64,000 bases of DNA, taken from the NCBI GenBank assembly GCA_963781495.1, contig CAWAFX010000002.1:1798001-1862000 (forward strand). The letters run 5' to 3'. This stretch comes from Mayfieldus sp963781495. Its GTDB lineage: Bacteria > Actinomycetota > Thermoleophilia > Solirubrobacterales > 70-9. Below are positions 23,615-30,321 of the stretch, one piece after another (within the stretch, counting starts at the first letter, position 1; each line of letters opens with the position of its first letter). The notes under the pieces were generated by a model that was not told the DNA's origin, did no database searches, and worked only from the letters and a program-made list of their open reading frames with translations. The translations under genes and the position numbers were made by a program.

Positions 23615-24966
23615 TGCAGCTGGACGACGCGACCGGGTTTGCGGTCGAGGCCGCGATCGACGCCGGCGCCGACCAGGCCGAGGCCTACGGATCGCGCCAG
23701 GCGGGCCGCGAGGTTCGGGTCCACGACGGCAAGGTCGAGAGCGTCACCGCCGCCACCGAGCACGGCGTCGGGGTGCGCAGCTGGATCGGCAACCGGGTCG
23801 GCTACGCCTTCGGCGCCGACCTCTCAGAGGCCGGGCTGCGCGAGCTCGCCGCCGCCGCGGCGACCGCGGCGCGGACCGCCGACGAGGATCCCGATGCGGT
23901 GGCGCCGCGGGCCGACGGCAGCTATCCCCAGCTCGAGGGGCTGCGCGACCCGGCCGTCGCCGACTGGCCGACCGATCGTTTGGTCGAGCTGGCGCTGCGA
24001 ATCGAGCGCAGCGCGGTCGAGCGCGATCCCCGCATCGGCGCCGCCGAGCAGGCGGTCTATACGGGCACCGATGATCAGATCGCGATTCGCTCCTCGACCG
24101 GCGTTGACTGCTCGTATGAGTCCAGCGGCTGCTACGCCTACATACAGGCGCTGGCCGGCGATCAAGGCTCGAAGGAGTCCGGCCTCGGCTTCGGGCTCGG
24201 GCGCTCTCCGGCAGCGCTCGACCCGGACGCGATCGGCGCCGAGGGGGCCGACCGGGCGCTGGCGATGATCGGCGCCGGCAAGCCTCCATCGAGGGCCTGT
24301 CCGGTCATCTTCGATCCCACCGTCGCGGCGAGCTTCGTCGGCCTGATCAGCAGCGGGCTGGGCGCAAACTCGGTCCAGCGCGGGCGCTCGCCCTTCGCCG
24401 GCCTGCTCGGCGAGGAGGTCGCCAGCCAGGCGCTGGTCCTGCACGACGACGGTCTCGAGGCCGAGGGCCTGGCGGCCGGCCCTTGTGACGACGAGGGCGC
24501 CCCGCGGCAGCGCATGGCGCTGATCGAAGGCGGTCGGCTGCGGGCCTTCCTGCACAACGCCTACACCGCACACCGCGGCGGCGCCGAGCGGGGCGGGAAC
24601 GCAAGCCGGGCCGGCTACCGCACCGCTCCCTCGGTCGGCGCCTCGAATCTGATCGTGCAGACAGGCTCGCGGCCGCTGGAGGAGCTTCTGGCGGCGGCGG
24701 GGGAGGGCGTCTACGTCGTCGACGTCGCCGGTCTTCACTCCGGGGTCAATCCGGTCAACGGGGACTTCTCGGTCGGGGCCTCGGGACGGCTTCTGAGCGG
24801 CGGCGAGCTCGCCGAGCCGGTGCGCGAGTTCACGATCGCCAGCGACCTCGTCTCGATGCTGAGGGCGGTCAGCGAGGCCGGCGCCGACGCGCGCTGGGTC
24901 CCTTTCGGCGGCCTGGTGCGGACGCCGCCGCTGCTGATCGCGGAGATGACCGTCAGCGGCAGCTAG
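23614..24966 (+). CDS. tldE: TldE/PmbA family protein
   Basis: TldE is the non-catalytic partner that frames the TldD active site. The 450-residue protein shows the same two-domain layout but lacks HExxxH, as expected; the family is recognised from RVHDGKVESVTAATEHGVGVR at the N-terminus (in part) and GLHSGVNPVNGDFSVGASG near the C-terminus. The ATG at 23614 forms a TGATG overlap with tldD. It is the last gene of the operon. Confidence 0.92.
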   Translation: MQLDDATGFAVEAAIDAGADQAEAYGSRQAGREVRVHDGKVESVTAATEHGVGVRSWIGNRVGYAFGADLSEAGLRELAAAAATAARTADEDPDAVAPRADGSYPQLEGLRDPAVADWPTDRLVELALRIERSAVERDPRIGAAEQAVYTGTDDQIAIRSSTGVDCSYESSGCYAYIQALAGDQGSKESGLGFGLGRSPAALDPDAIGAEGADRALAMIGAGKPPSRACPVIFDPTVAASFVGLISSGLGANSVQRGRSPFAGLLGEEVASQALVLHDDGLEAEGLAAGPCDDEGAPRQRMALIEGGRLRAFLHNAYTAHRGGAERGGNASRAGYRTAPSVGASNLIVQTGSRPLEELLAAAGEGVYVVDVAGLHSGVNPVNGDFSVGASGRLLSGGELAEPVREFTIASDLVSMLRAVSEAGADARWVPFGGLVRTPPLLIAEMTVSGS

Positions 24967-25043
24967 GCCGCGGAGACCGCAACGAGCGGATTTCCCGCCT
25001 CGGCTGGGCGTCCCCGCGCGGCGGAACCGCCCGCGGCCGCTGT

Positions 25044-25049
25044 TAGATT
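25044..25049 (+). promoter_or_regulatory. -10 box of the HU gene
   Basis: TAGATT lies 34 bases before the GTG. Unlike most genes here, this one has a short leader with GAGGAGG (25069-25075) as ribosome binding site. Confidence 0.45.
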
Positions 25050-25083
25050 GCGCGCCACTTCAACGCTCGAGGAGGATTTCGAC

Positions 25084-25365
25084 GTGACCAAAGCTGAGTT
25101 CCTGGACCGACTCGCCAACGACGATCGACTTGGCAGCAAGAAGGCGGCGGGCGAGGCCGTCGACGCCGTCCTCGACACGATCACCTCGGTGCTGCGAGAC
25201 GGGGGAGAGGTGAACTTCACCGGCTTCGGCAAGTTCCACGTCGCCGAGCGCGGCCCGCGGCAGGGCGTCAACCCGCGCACCGGCGAGCGGATCACGATCC
25301 CGGGCGGCAAGGTGCCGCGCTTCTCCGCCGGCTCGGCGCTGAAGTCGAACGTCAAGGGCGGCTAG
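25084..25365 (+). CDS. hup: HU-family DNA-binding protein
   Basis: HU dimers bend and compact DNA. The 93-residue protein starts MTKAEFLDRLA from a GTG with a good GAGGAGG site 8 bases upstream. The core GFGKFHVAERGPRQGVNPRTGE covers the beta-arm entry (in part), and the C-terminus ends ALKSNVKGG. There is no Lys/Ala-rich tail like that of mycobacterial and many other actinobacterial HU proteins, so it is the short, classical form. The two-hairpin repeat copy 2 begins 10 bases after the stop. Confidence 0.95.
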   Translation: MTKAEFLDRLANDDRLGSKKAAGEAVDAVLDTITSVLRDGGEVNFTGFGKFHVAERGPRQGVNPRTGERITIPGGKVPRFSAGSALKSNVKGG

Positions 25366-25374
25366 TTGGGCCCG

Positions 25375-25424
25375 GCCGCGACACAGAGTGTCGCGGCACT
25401 GGCATGTCAGGCGGCGAAGCCGCC
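25375..25424 (+). repeat. Two-hairpin intergenic repeat, copy 2
   Basis: GCCGCGACAC-AGA-GTGTCGCGGC makes a 10-bp stem (25375-25397), the conserved GCATGTCA linker follows, and GGCGGC-GAA-GCCGCC makes the second stem. Compared with copy 1, base 3 of the stem is C instead of G and its partner changed with it, so pairing is kept. The element ends 3 bases before the pyrF start codon. Confidence 0.8.
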
Positions 25425-25427
25425 GCA

Positions 25428-26303
25428 GTGAATGTGTTCGCGGATCGGCTCGCGGCGCTCGTCGACGAGCGCCGCAGCCAGATCTGTCTCGGCCTCGATC
25501 CCGATCCCTCGTCGCTGCCGCGCGAGTACGCGGGCTCGGTCGGCAGCCCCGCCGAGGCGGCGGCCGCGGCAGTCAGCGTCCACTGCCGGCAGCTGATCGA
25601 GGCTGCCGGGCCGGCCTGCGTCGCGGTGAAGCTGCAGCTGGCCTGCTTCGAGCGGCTCGGTGCCCCGGGCTGGGACGCCCTGCAGCGAAGCGCCAGCGCC
25701 GCCCGCGAGGCAGGGCTGCTGGTGATCGCCGACGGCAAGCGGGGCGACGTTCCGGTGACCGCCGCCGCCTACGGCCAGGCGCTGGTCGGCGAGACGGAGA
25801 CGCCCTGGGGCCCGGTGAGGGGCCTTGGCGCCGACGCCTTCACCGCCAACCCCCTGCTCGGAGCCGACGCCCTTGAACCGCTGATCGAAGCAGCGCAGGC
25901 GGCCGGCGCCGGCGTCTTCGCGCTCGTGCGGACGACCAATCCGGGGGCGGGCGAGTTGCAGGACCAGCCCGCGGGCGAGCCACTGCACGAGCGCCTGGCG
26001 GCGATCGTCGATTCCGCGGCGGGGCGGCTCGCCGGCTCCGGCGAGCTGAGCGGGATGGGCGCGGTGGTCGGGGCTACGGCGCCACAGCTGATCGAGCGCC
26101 TGCGTGAGCTGATGCCGCGGGCGATCTTCCTGATCCCCGGGGTCGGCGCCCAGGGCGGCCGCCCGGAGGATCTCGGAGCCGCATTCGCCCCCGGCCCCGG
26201 GGCGGCCCTGGTCGCCGCCTCGCGCGGGATCGCTGCCGATCCGGACCCGGCCGCGGCCGCGCAGCGGCTTCGGGACGAGGTCTGGAAGGCCTCGGTCGCC
26301 TGA
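25428..26303 (+). CDS. pyrF: Orotidine 5'-phosphate decarboxylase (long, type 2 form)
   Basis: PyrF makes UMP from OMP, the last step of pyrimidine synthesis. The 291-residue length and LVIADGKRGDVPVTA motif, with the catalytic Lys and Asp, identify the long group found in actinobacteria; ICLGLDPDPSSLPRE lies near the start and GVGAQGGRPEDL near the end. I chose the GTG at 25428 because the frame upstream of it translates the intergenic repeat; GTG at 25434 is an equal alternative. No other pyr genes are adjacent. Confidence 0.93.
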   Translation: MNVFADRLAALVDERRSQICLGLDPDPSSLPREYAGSVGSPAEAAAAAVSVHCRQLIEAAGPACVAVKLQLACFERLGAPGWDALQRSASAAREAGLLVIADGKRGDVPVTAAAYGQALVGETETPWGPVRGLGADAFTANPLLGADALEPLIEAAQAAGAGVFALVRTTNPGAGELQDQPAGEPLHERLAAIVDSAAGRLAGSGELSGMGAVVGATAPQLIERLRELMPRAIFLIPGVGAQGGRPEDLGAAFAPGPGAALVAASRGIAADPDPAAAAQRLRDEVWKASVA

Positions 26304-26337
26304 CCGCCAGCACCCAGGTCGCACCCAACCTCCCCGC

Positions 26338-26343
26338 TACGAT
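26338..26343 (+). promoter_or_regulatory. -10 box upstream of the LysM gene
   Basis: TACGAT lies 24 bases before the ATG at 26368, giving a short leader. The same hexamer precedes the DUF3352 gene at 44385. Confidence 0.4.
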
Positions 26344-26367
26344 GCCGCCGTCCCGACGGCGCCCCCG

Positions 26368-26697
26368 ATGGACACTCCTCAGAGCTCAAATGCACGGCTC
26401 GCCGCGGTCATCGCCCTCGCCGTGGCATTCGTCGTCGTAGTCGTGATCATCGTCTCCTCGGGCGGCGGCGGCGAGGGAGGCGGATCCGGCGGATCTGGGA
26501 AGGCGAAGGCCGGACAGCAGCGCACGACGACGTCGAGCGGCGTTGGATCGCCGCGCAAGATCTACGTGGTCAAGCCCGGCGACACCTTCAGCGGCATCGC
26601 CAACAAGCTTGGCCTCTCGGTCGAGACGCTGCAACAGCTCAACCCCGGGATAGACCAGTTCTCGCTTCACTCCGGGGACCGGGTGAAGCTCCGCTGA
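26368..26697 (+). CDS. LysM-domain membrane-anchored protein
   Basis: The 109-residue protein has one N-terminal membrane helix (AAVIALAVAFVVVVVIIVSS), a Gly/Ser-rich then Thr/Lys linker, and a single LysM domain in the last 45 residues (KIYVVKPGDTFSGIANKLGL, ending in GDRVKLR). LysM binds the glycan backbone of peptidoglycan. It probably tethers something at the wall or acts as a localising partner for the DD-carboxypeptidase encoded next, whose apparent CTG start overlaps its TGA. Confidence 0.88.
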   Translation: MDTPQSSNARLAAVIALAVAFVVVVVIIVSSGGGGEGGGSGGSGKAKAGQQRTTTSSGVGSPRKIYVVKPGDTFSGIANKLGLSVETLQQLNPGIDQFSLHSGDRVKLR

Positions 26698-28001
26698 GCC
26701 GGGCGCCGCGATGGCTCGCTGCGCTCGGCCTGATTGCGGCGCTGCTGCTGCCCGCCGCCGCAGACGCCAAGCCGGCCGCCGCCGGTCCGCCGCGACTCGA
26801 CGCCAGGGCCTGGGTGCTGGTCGACGGCCGCACCGGGGAGAGGCTTGCCGGCCACGCCACCGCGCGCAAGCTGCCGATCGCCAGCACGACGAAGTTGATG
26901 ACCGCCCACCTGACCCTGGAGCGGGAGCCGCTGCGGAGGATCGTCCGTATGGCGCCCTACGCGGCGATCCCCTCCGAATCGCTTCTCGGGATCGATGCCG
27001 GGACCCCGATCAGCGTCCGCGACCTCCTCTACTCGCTGATCCTGCGCAGCGCCAACGACTCCGCCCACACCCTGGCCGAGGTCGTCGCCGGCAGCCAGTC
27101 CCGCTTCGTGCTGGAGATGAACCGCGCCGCCGCGGCGCTGGGACTCGCCGACACCCACTACTCGAATCCGATCGGCCTCGATTCCCCCGGCAACTACTCG
27201 AGCGCCCGCGATCTCGCCACCCTGGCCCGCGACCTGCTCTCCAACCGCACCTTCGCGCGGGTCGCCGACTCCGCCAGTGCCGTGCTCTCAAGCCTGCACC
27301 CGCCGGTGACGATCGGAACCCGCAACACGCTGCTGCTCGACGCCCCCTGGGTGACCGGGGTCAAGACCGGGCATACGCTGGGCGCGGCCTATGTCGAGGT
27401 CGGCTCGGGGCGGCGCAAGGGGGTCGAGCTGATCTCCGCCGTCCTCGGTGCCCCGAGCGAAACCCAGCGCGACAGCGAGAGCCTCGCGCTCCTCGACTAC
27501 GGCTTCGACCAGTACCGCTCGCGGCACGCGGTGCGGGCGGGGGAGAGCCTGGCCAGCCCCTCGATCCGATATTCCGGCGGCGATCTGCCGCTGCGCGCCG
27601 CTCATCCGATCACCGTCGGGGTGCGCCGCGGCCAGGGGCTGCAGACCCGGGTCCGGGCCCCGGACCGGGTCACGGGCCCGATCCGCAGGGGCAGCCGGCT
27701 GGGCAAGGTGACGGTCCTCGTCGACGGGCGGGTGGCGGGCAGCGCGGCGCTCGTCGCCCTGCGCTCGATACCCAAGGCCAGCAGCTTCGACAGGCTGCGC
27801 AGCCACGCCCTGGTGGTTATCGCGTTGATTGCCGTCGCCGCGTTCGCGATACTGCTGGTCGCGCTCGCTGTCCACCGCCGTCGGCGCCGCCGACCGGGTG
27901 GGCGCCAGTTGAGCGAGGAGGAGATGCGAAGCATTCGCGAGAACAGGCGCAGGATGAGGGACGAGCGCCGCGGAGACGGCGACCAAGGGTCGCGGCGATG
28001 A
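26694..28001 (+). CDS. D-alanyl-D-alanine carboxypeptidase (DacA-type), apparent CTG start
   Basis: This penicillin-binding protein trims the terminal D-Ala of stem peptides. It shows SxxK (Ser64-Lys67 in IASTTKLM), SxN (Ser119-Asn121 in RSANDSA) and KTG (224-226), numbered from the proposed start. A C-terminal membrane helix and a basic tail follow. The first canonical start, GTG 26814, is just before the catalytic domain and would leave no export signal. In-frame sequence upstream reads PRWLAALGLIAALLLPAAADA, a clear signal peptide, and the only plausible start is CTG at 26694 overlapping the LysM stop. That makes 435 residues. Enzyme certain; start inferred. Confidence 0.88.
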   Translation: MSRAPRWLAALGLIAALLLPAAADAKPAAAGPPRLDARAWVLVDGRTGERLAGHATARKLPIASTTKLMTAHLTLEREPLRRIVRMAPYAAIPSESLLGIDAGTPISVRDLLYSLILRSANDSAHTLAEVVAGSQSRFVLEMNRAAAALGLADTHYSNPIGLDSPGNYSSARDLATLARDLLSNRTFARVADSASAVLSSLHPPVTIGTRNTLLLDAPWVTGVKTGHTLGAAYVEVGSGRRKGVELISAVLGAPSETQRDSESLALLDYGFDQYRSRHAVRAGESLASPSIRYSGGDLPLRAAHPITVGVRRGQGLQTRVRAPDRVTGPIRRGSRLGKVTVLVDGRVAGSAALVALRSIPKASSFDRLRSHALVVIALIAVAAFAILLVALAVHRRRRRRPGGRQLSEEEMRSIRENRRRMRDERRGDGDQGSRR

Positions 28002-28954
28002 TCCTCACCGTCACCCTCAACACGGCGATCGACCGCACGATGGCGGTCCCCAACTTTCGCCAGGGCAACCGCCACCGCTCGGTCGAGGCCAGCACCGTGG
28101 CCGGCGGCAAGGGAATCAACGTCGCCCGGGCGCTGGCCCTGCTGGGCAAGCCCGTGATCGCGGCCGGCCTCGCCGGCGGGCCGACCGGGCAGCGGCTGAT
28201 CGAGGAGCTGCGCGAGGAGGCGATCCTCAACGACCTGACCCCGATCGCCGAGGAGTCGAGGATCAACCTCGCGGTCGTCGACCCGACCTCCGGCGAGCAG
28301 ACCGAGATCAACGAGCGCGGTCCCGAGGTGACGGCGCAGGAGATCGACGCCTTCCTCGACCGCCTCGACTACCTGGCCCGCGGTGCCAGCATCTGCGTGC
28401 TCGCCGGCAGCCTGCCGCCCGGAGTCGACCCGGAGCTCTATGCGCGCATCACCGGCGAGCTCCGCGAGCGCGGGGTGACGGTCGTGCTCGACTCCGACGG
28501 CGAGCCGATGCGGGCCGGGATCCGTGCCGGCCCCTCGGTCGTGATGCCGAACGTGCTCGAGGCCGAGGAACTGGTCGGGCGCGAGTTCGAGGGGCCGGGA
28601 GACCTCTCGGCCGGGCTCGCCGAGCTGCTGGAACTGGGTGCGGGGGAGGCGATCGTGACCCGGCCCGAGGGCTGCGTGGCCGCGGTCGGGGAGCCCAACG
28701 AGCGCGCCTTTTATGAAGTCAGCAGCGCCGCCCTGGAGCCGGTCGCCTCGGTCGGCTCCGGCGACGCGCTGCTGGCCGGCTACGTGGCGGCGCGCTACGA
28801 CGGCGCTCCGCCGGCCGAGTGCCTCGCCTTCGCCGTCGCCTGCGGCGCCGAGTCGACGCAGCATTTCGGCGCCGGAACCGTCGACCCCGAGCAGGTGGCG
28901 CGGATCCTCGCCGACGTCGAGGTGCGCGCACTCGAGGTTCCCGCCCGCGTCTAG
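27998..28954 (+). CDS. PfkB-family kinase, 1-phosphofructokinase-like
   Basis: The 318-residue ribokinase-fold enzyme starts MILTVTLNTAIDRTM, typical of the 1-phosphofructokinase/tagatose-6-phosphate kinase branch. STVAGGKGINVARAL is the first PfkB signature, and VGSGDALLAGYVAARY carries the catalytic Asp and anion hole. It overlaps the carboxypeptidase by ATGA, an odd pairing. No PTS genes are nearby, so the true substrate (fructose-1-P, tagatose-6-P or another phosphosugar) is open. Confidence 0.88.
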   Translation: MILTVTLNTAIDRTMAVPNFRQGNRHRSVEASTVAGGKGINVARALALLGKPVIAAGLAGGPTGQRLIEELREEAILNDLTPIAEESRINLAVVDPTSGEQTEINERGPEVTAQEIDAFLDRLDYLARGASICVLAGSLPPGVDPELYARITGELRERGVTVVLDSDGEPMRAGIRAGPSVVMPNVLEAEELVGREFEGPGDLSAGLAELLELGAGEAIVTRPEGCVAAVGEPNERAFYEVSSAALEPVASVGSGDALLAGYVAARYDGAPPAECLAFAVACGAESTQHFGAGTVDPEQVARILADVEVRALEVPARV

Positions 28955-28983
28955 GGCGCCTGCGACCGGCGCGCCCGGGTCCC

Positions 28984-28989
28984 TACAAT
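28984..28989 (+). promoter_or_regulatory. -10 box of the guaB3 leader
   Basis: TACAAT is the best -10 match in the gap and sits about 7 bases before a structured, terminated segment. Confidence 0.5.
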
Positions 28990-28994
28990 GGTCA

Positions 28995-29062
28995 GGGCGT
29001 TGCGATTCCGCTCCGGAAAGCCGCAAATAGCCGCCTTAAGGGCCCGCGACAGCGGGCTTTTT
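28995..29062 (+). ncRNA. Structured leader or small RNA upstream of guaB3
   Basis: After the TACAAT box, TTGCG (29000-29004) pairs with CGCAA (29022-29026) and, inside, TTCCG pairs with CGGAA around a CTC loop. A 14-base linker and then a rho-independent terminator follow. The layout promoter, hairpin, terminator, gene fits either a short RNA or an attenuating leader for guaB3-guaA. I cannot match it to a known riboswitch class. Confidence 0.5.
29042..29062 (+). terminator. Rho-independent terminator before guaB3
   Basis: GCCCGC-GACA-GCGGGC followed by TTTTT. This is the only classical stem plus T-run terminator I found in the window. Confidence 0.8.
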
Positions 29063-29115
29063 CTGTCAGCTTGGACGCATAGCCTGGATACTCACCGCCA
29101 GCCCTGGAGGCCCTG

Positions 29116-30321
29116 ATGGAGATCGATATCGGTCGAGGGAAAAAGGGTCGGCGCGCCTACGGATTCGACGACATCGCGATCGTCCCGTCGCGCCGGACTC
29201 GCGATCCCGATGACATAGACATAACTTGGACGCTCGGCCCCTACCGGTTCGAGCTGCCGCTGATCGCCTCGGCGATGGACGGCGTCGTCAGCCCCGAGAC
29301 CGCCGCGCTCGTCAACCGGCTCGGAGGCCTCGGGGTCCTCAACCTGGAGGGGATCTGGACCCGCTACGAGGATGCCGACGCGCAGCTGGAGAAGGTCGCC
29401 GCGGCGCCGACGCATGTCGCGACGAGCCTGATGCAGGAGCTCTACTCGGAGCCCGTGAAACCGGAGCTGGTCGGCCGGCGGATCTCCGAGATCAAGGAGA
29501 TGGGTGCGGTCGCCTGCGGCTCGCTGACACCGCAGCGGGTCCGCGACCACTACGAGACCGCGGTCGAAGCCGGGCTCGACATCCTCGTGATCCAGGGGAC
29601 GGTGATCTCGGCTGAGCACGTCTCGACCAGCGTCGAGCCGCTGAACCTGAAGGAGTTCATCAGCGAGGTGCCGGTGCCGACCGTGGTCGGCGGCTGCGCC
29701 TCCTATTCGACCGGACTGCACCTGATGCGTACCGGCGCCGTCGGGGTGCTGGTCGGGGTCGGGCCCGGCGCGGCCTGCACGACCCGCGGCGTGCTCGGGA
29801 TCGGCGTCCCGCAGGCGACCGCGATCGCCGACGTCGCCGCCGCCCGCTCCCAGCACATGCTGGAGACAGGCGAGTACTGCAACGTGATCGCCGACGGCGG
29901 CATGCGAACCGGTGGCGACGTCTCGAAGGCGATCGCCTGCGGGGCCGACGCGGTGATGATCGGCTCGCCGCTCGCCCGCGCCAAGGAAGCGCCGGGACGG
30001 GGCTTTCACTGGGGCATGGCGACGTTCCATCCCTCGCTGCCGCGCGGAGCCAGGGTCTCGACGACCCAGGACGGGACGATGGAGGAGATCCTGCTCGGCC
30101 CGGCGCGCGAGAACGACGGCACCTTCAACCTGATGGGGGCGCTGCGGACCTCGATGGCCACGACCGGCTATGAGGACATCCGCTCGTTCCAGCGGGCCGA
30201 GGTGATGGTCGCTCCGGCGCTGCAGAGCGAAGGCAAGAAGCTGCAGCGCGAGCAGTCGGTCGGGATGGGCTCCAACGGTCACGCTGGAGTCACCAAGGGA
30301 GTCGTCGTCGCGGATGACTGA
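29116..30321 (+). CDS. guaB3: GuaB3 family IMP dehydrogenase-related protein
   Basis: GuaB3 proteins are actinobacterial paralogues of IMP dehydrogenase lacking the CBS pair. The family start MEIDIGRGKKGRRAYGF and IVPSRRTRDP are diagnostic. The barrel contains GPGAACTTRGVLGIG with Cys221-Thr222 at the catalytic loop position, and DGGMRTGGDVSKAIACGADAVMIG for phosphate binding (in part). GGAGG lies 5 bases before the ATG. It overlaps guaA by 8 bases, so a role in guanine-nucleotide metabolism is likely. Whether it acts as IMP dehydrogenase or GMP reductase is not decided by the sequence. Confidence 0.92.
   Translation: MEIDIGRGKKGRRAYGFDDIAIVPSRRTRDPDDIDITWTLGPYRFELPLIASAMDGVVSPETAALVNRLGGLGVLNLEGIWTRYEDADAQLEKVAAAPTHVATSLMQELYSEPVKPELVGRRISEIKEMGAVACGSLTPQRVRDHYETAVEAGLDILVIQGTVISAEHVSTSVEPLNLKEFISEVPVPTVVGGCASYSTGLHLMRTGAVGVLVGVGPGAACTTRGVLGIGVPQATAIADVAAARSQHMLETGEYCNVIADGGMRTGGDVSKAIACGADAVMIGSPLARAKEAPGRGFHWGMATFHPSLPRGARVSTTQDGTMEEILLGPARENDGTFNLMGALRTSMATTGYEDIRSFQRAEVMVAPALQSEGKKLQREQSVGMGSNGHAGVTKGVVVADD

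Noticed and set aside
25404..25427. An extended pyrF start at ATG 25404, giving an MSGGEAAA N-terminus.
   Set aside because: Those codons translate the second hairpin of the intergenic repeat, and the same peptide would appear at the non-coding copy near 1617.
26711..27997. A plus-strand frame of over 400 codons in front of the PfkB kinase.
   Set aside because: It is an out-of-frame shadow of the DD-carboxypeptidase gene, very rich in Arg and Pro; the kinase starts at ATG 27998.
28984..29062. A bacterial SRP RNA, because GGTCAGG and CCGGAA occur near each other.
   Set aside because: The SRP hairpin order (CAGGTCAGG, tetraloop, AGCAGCC) is not kept, and the pairing found is different.
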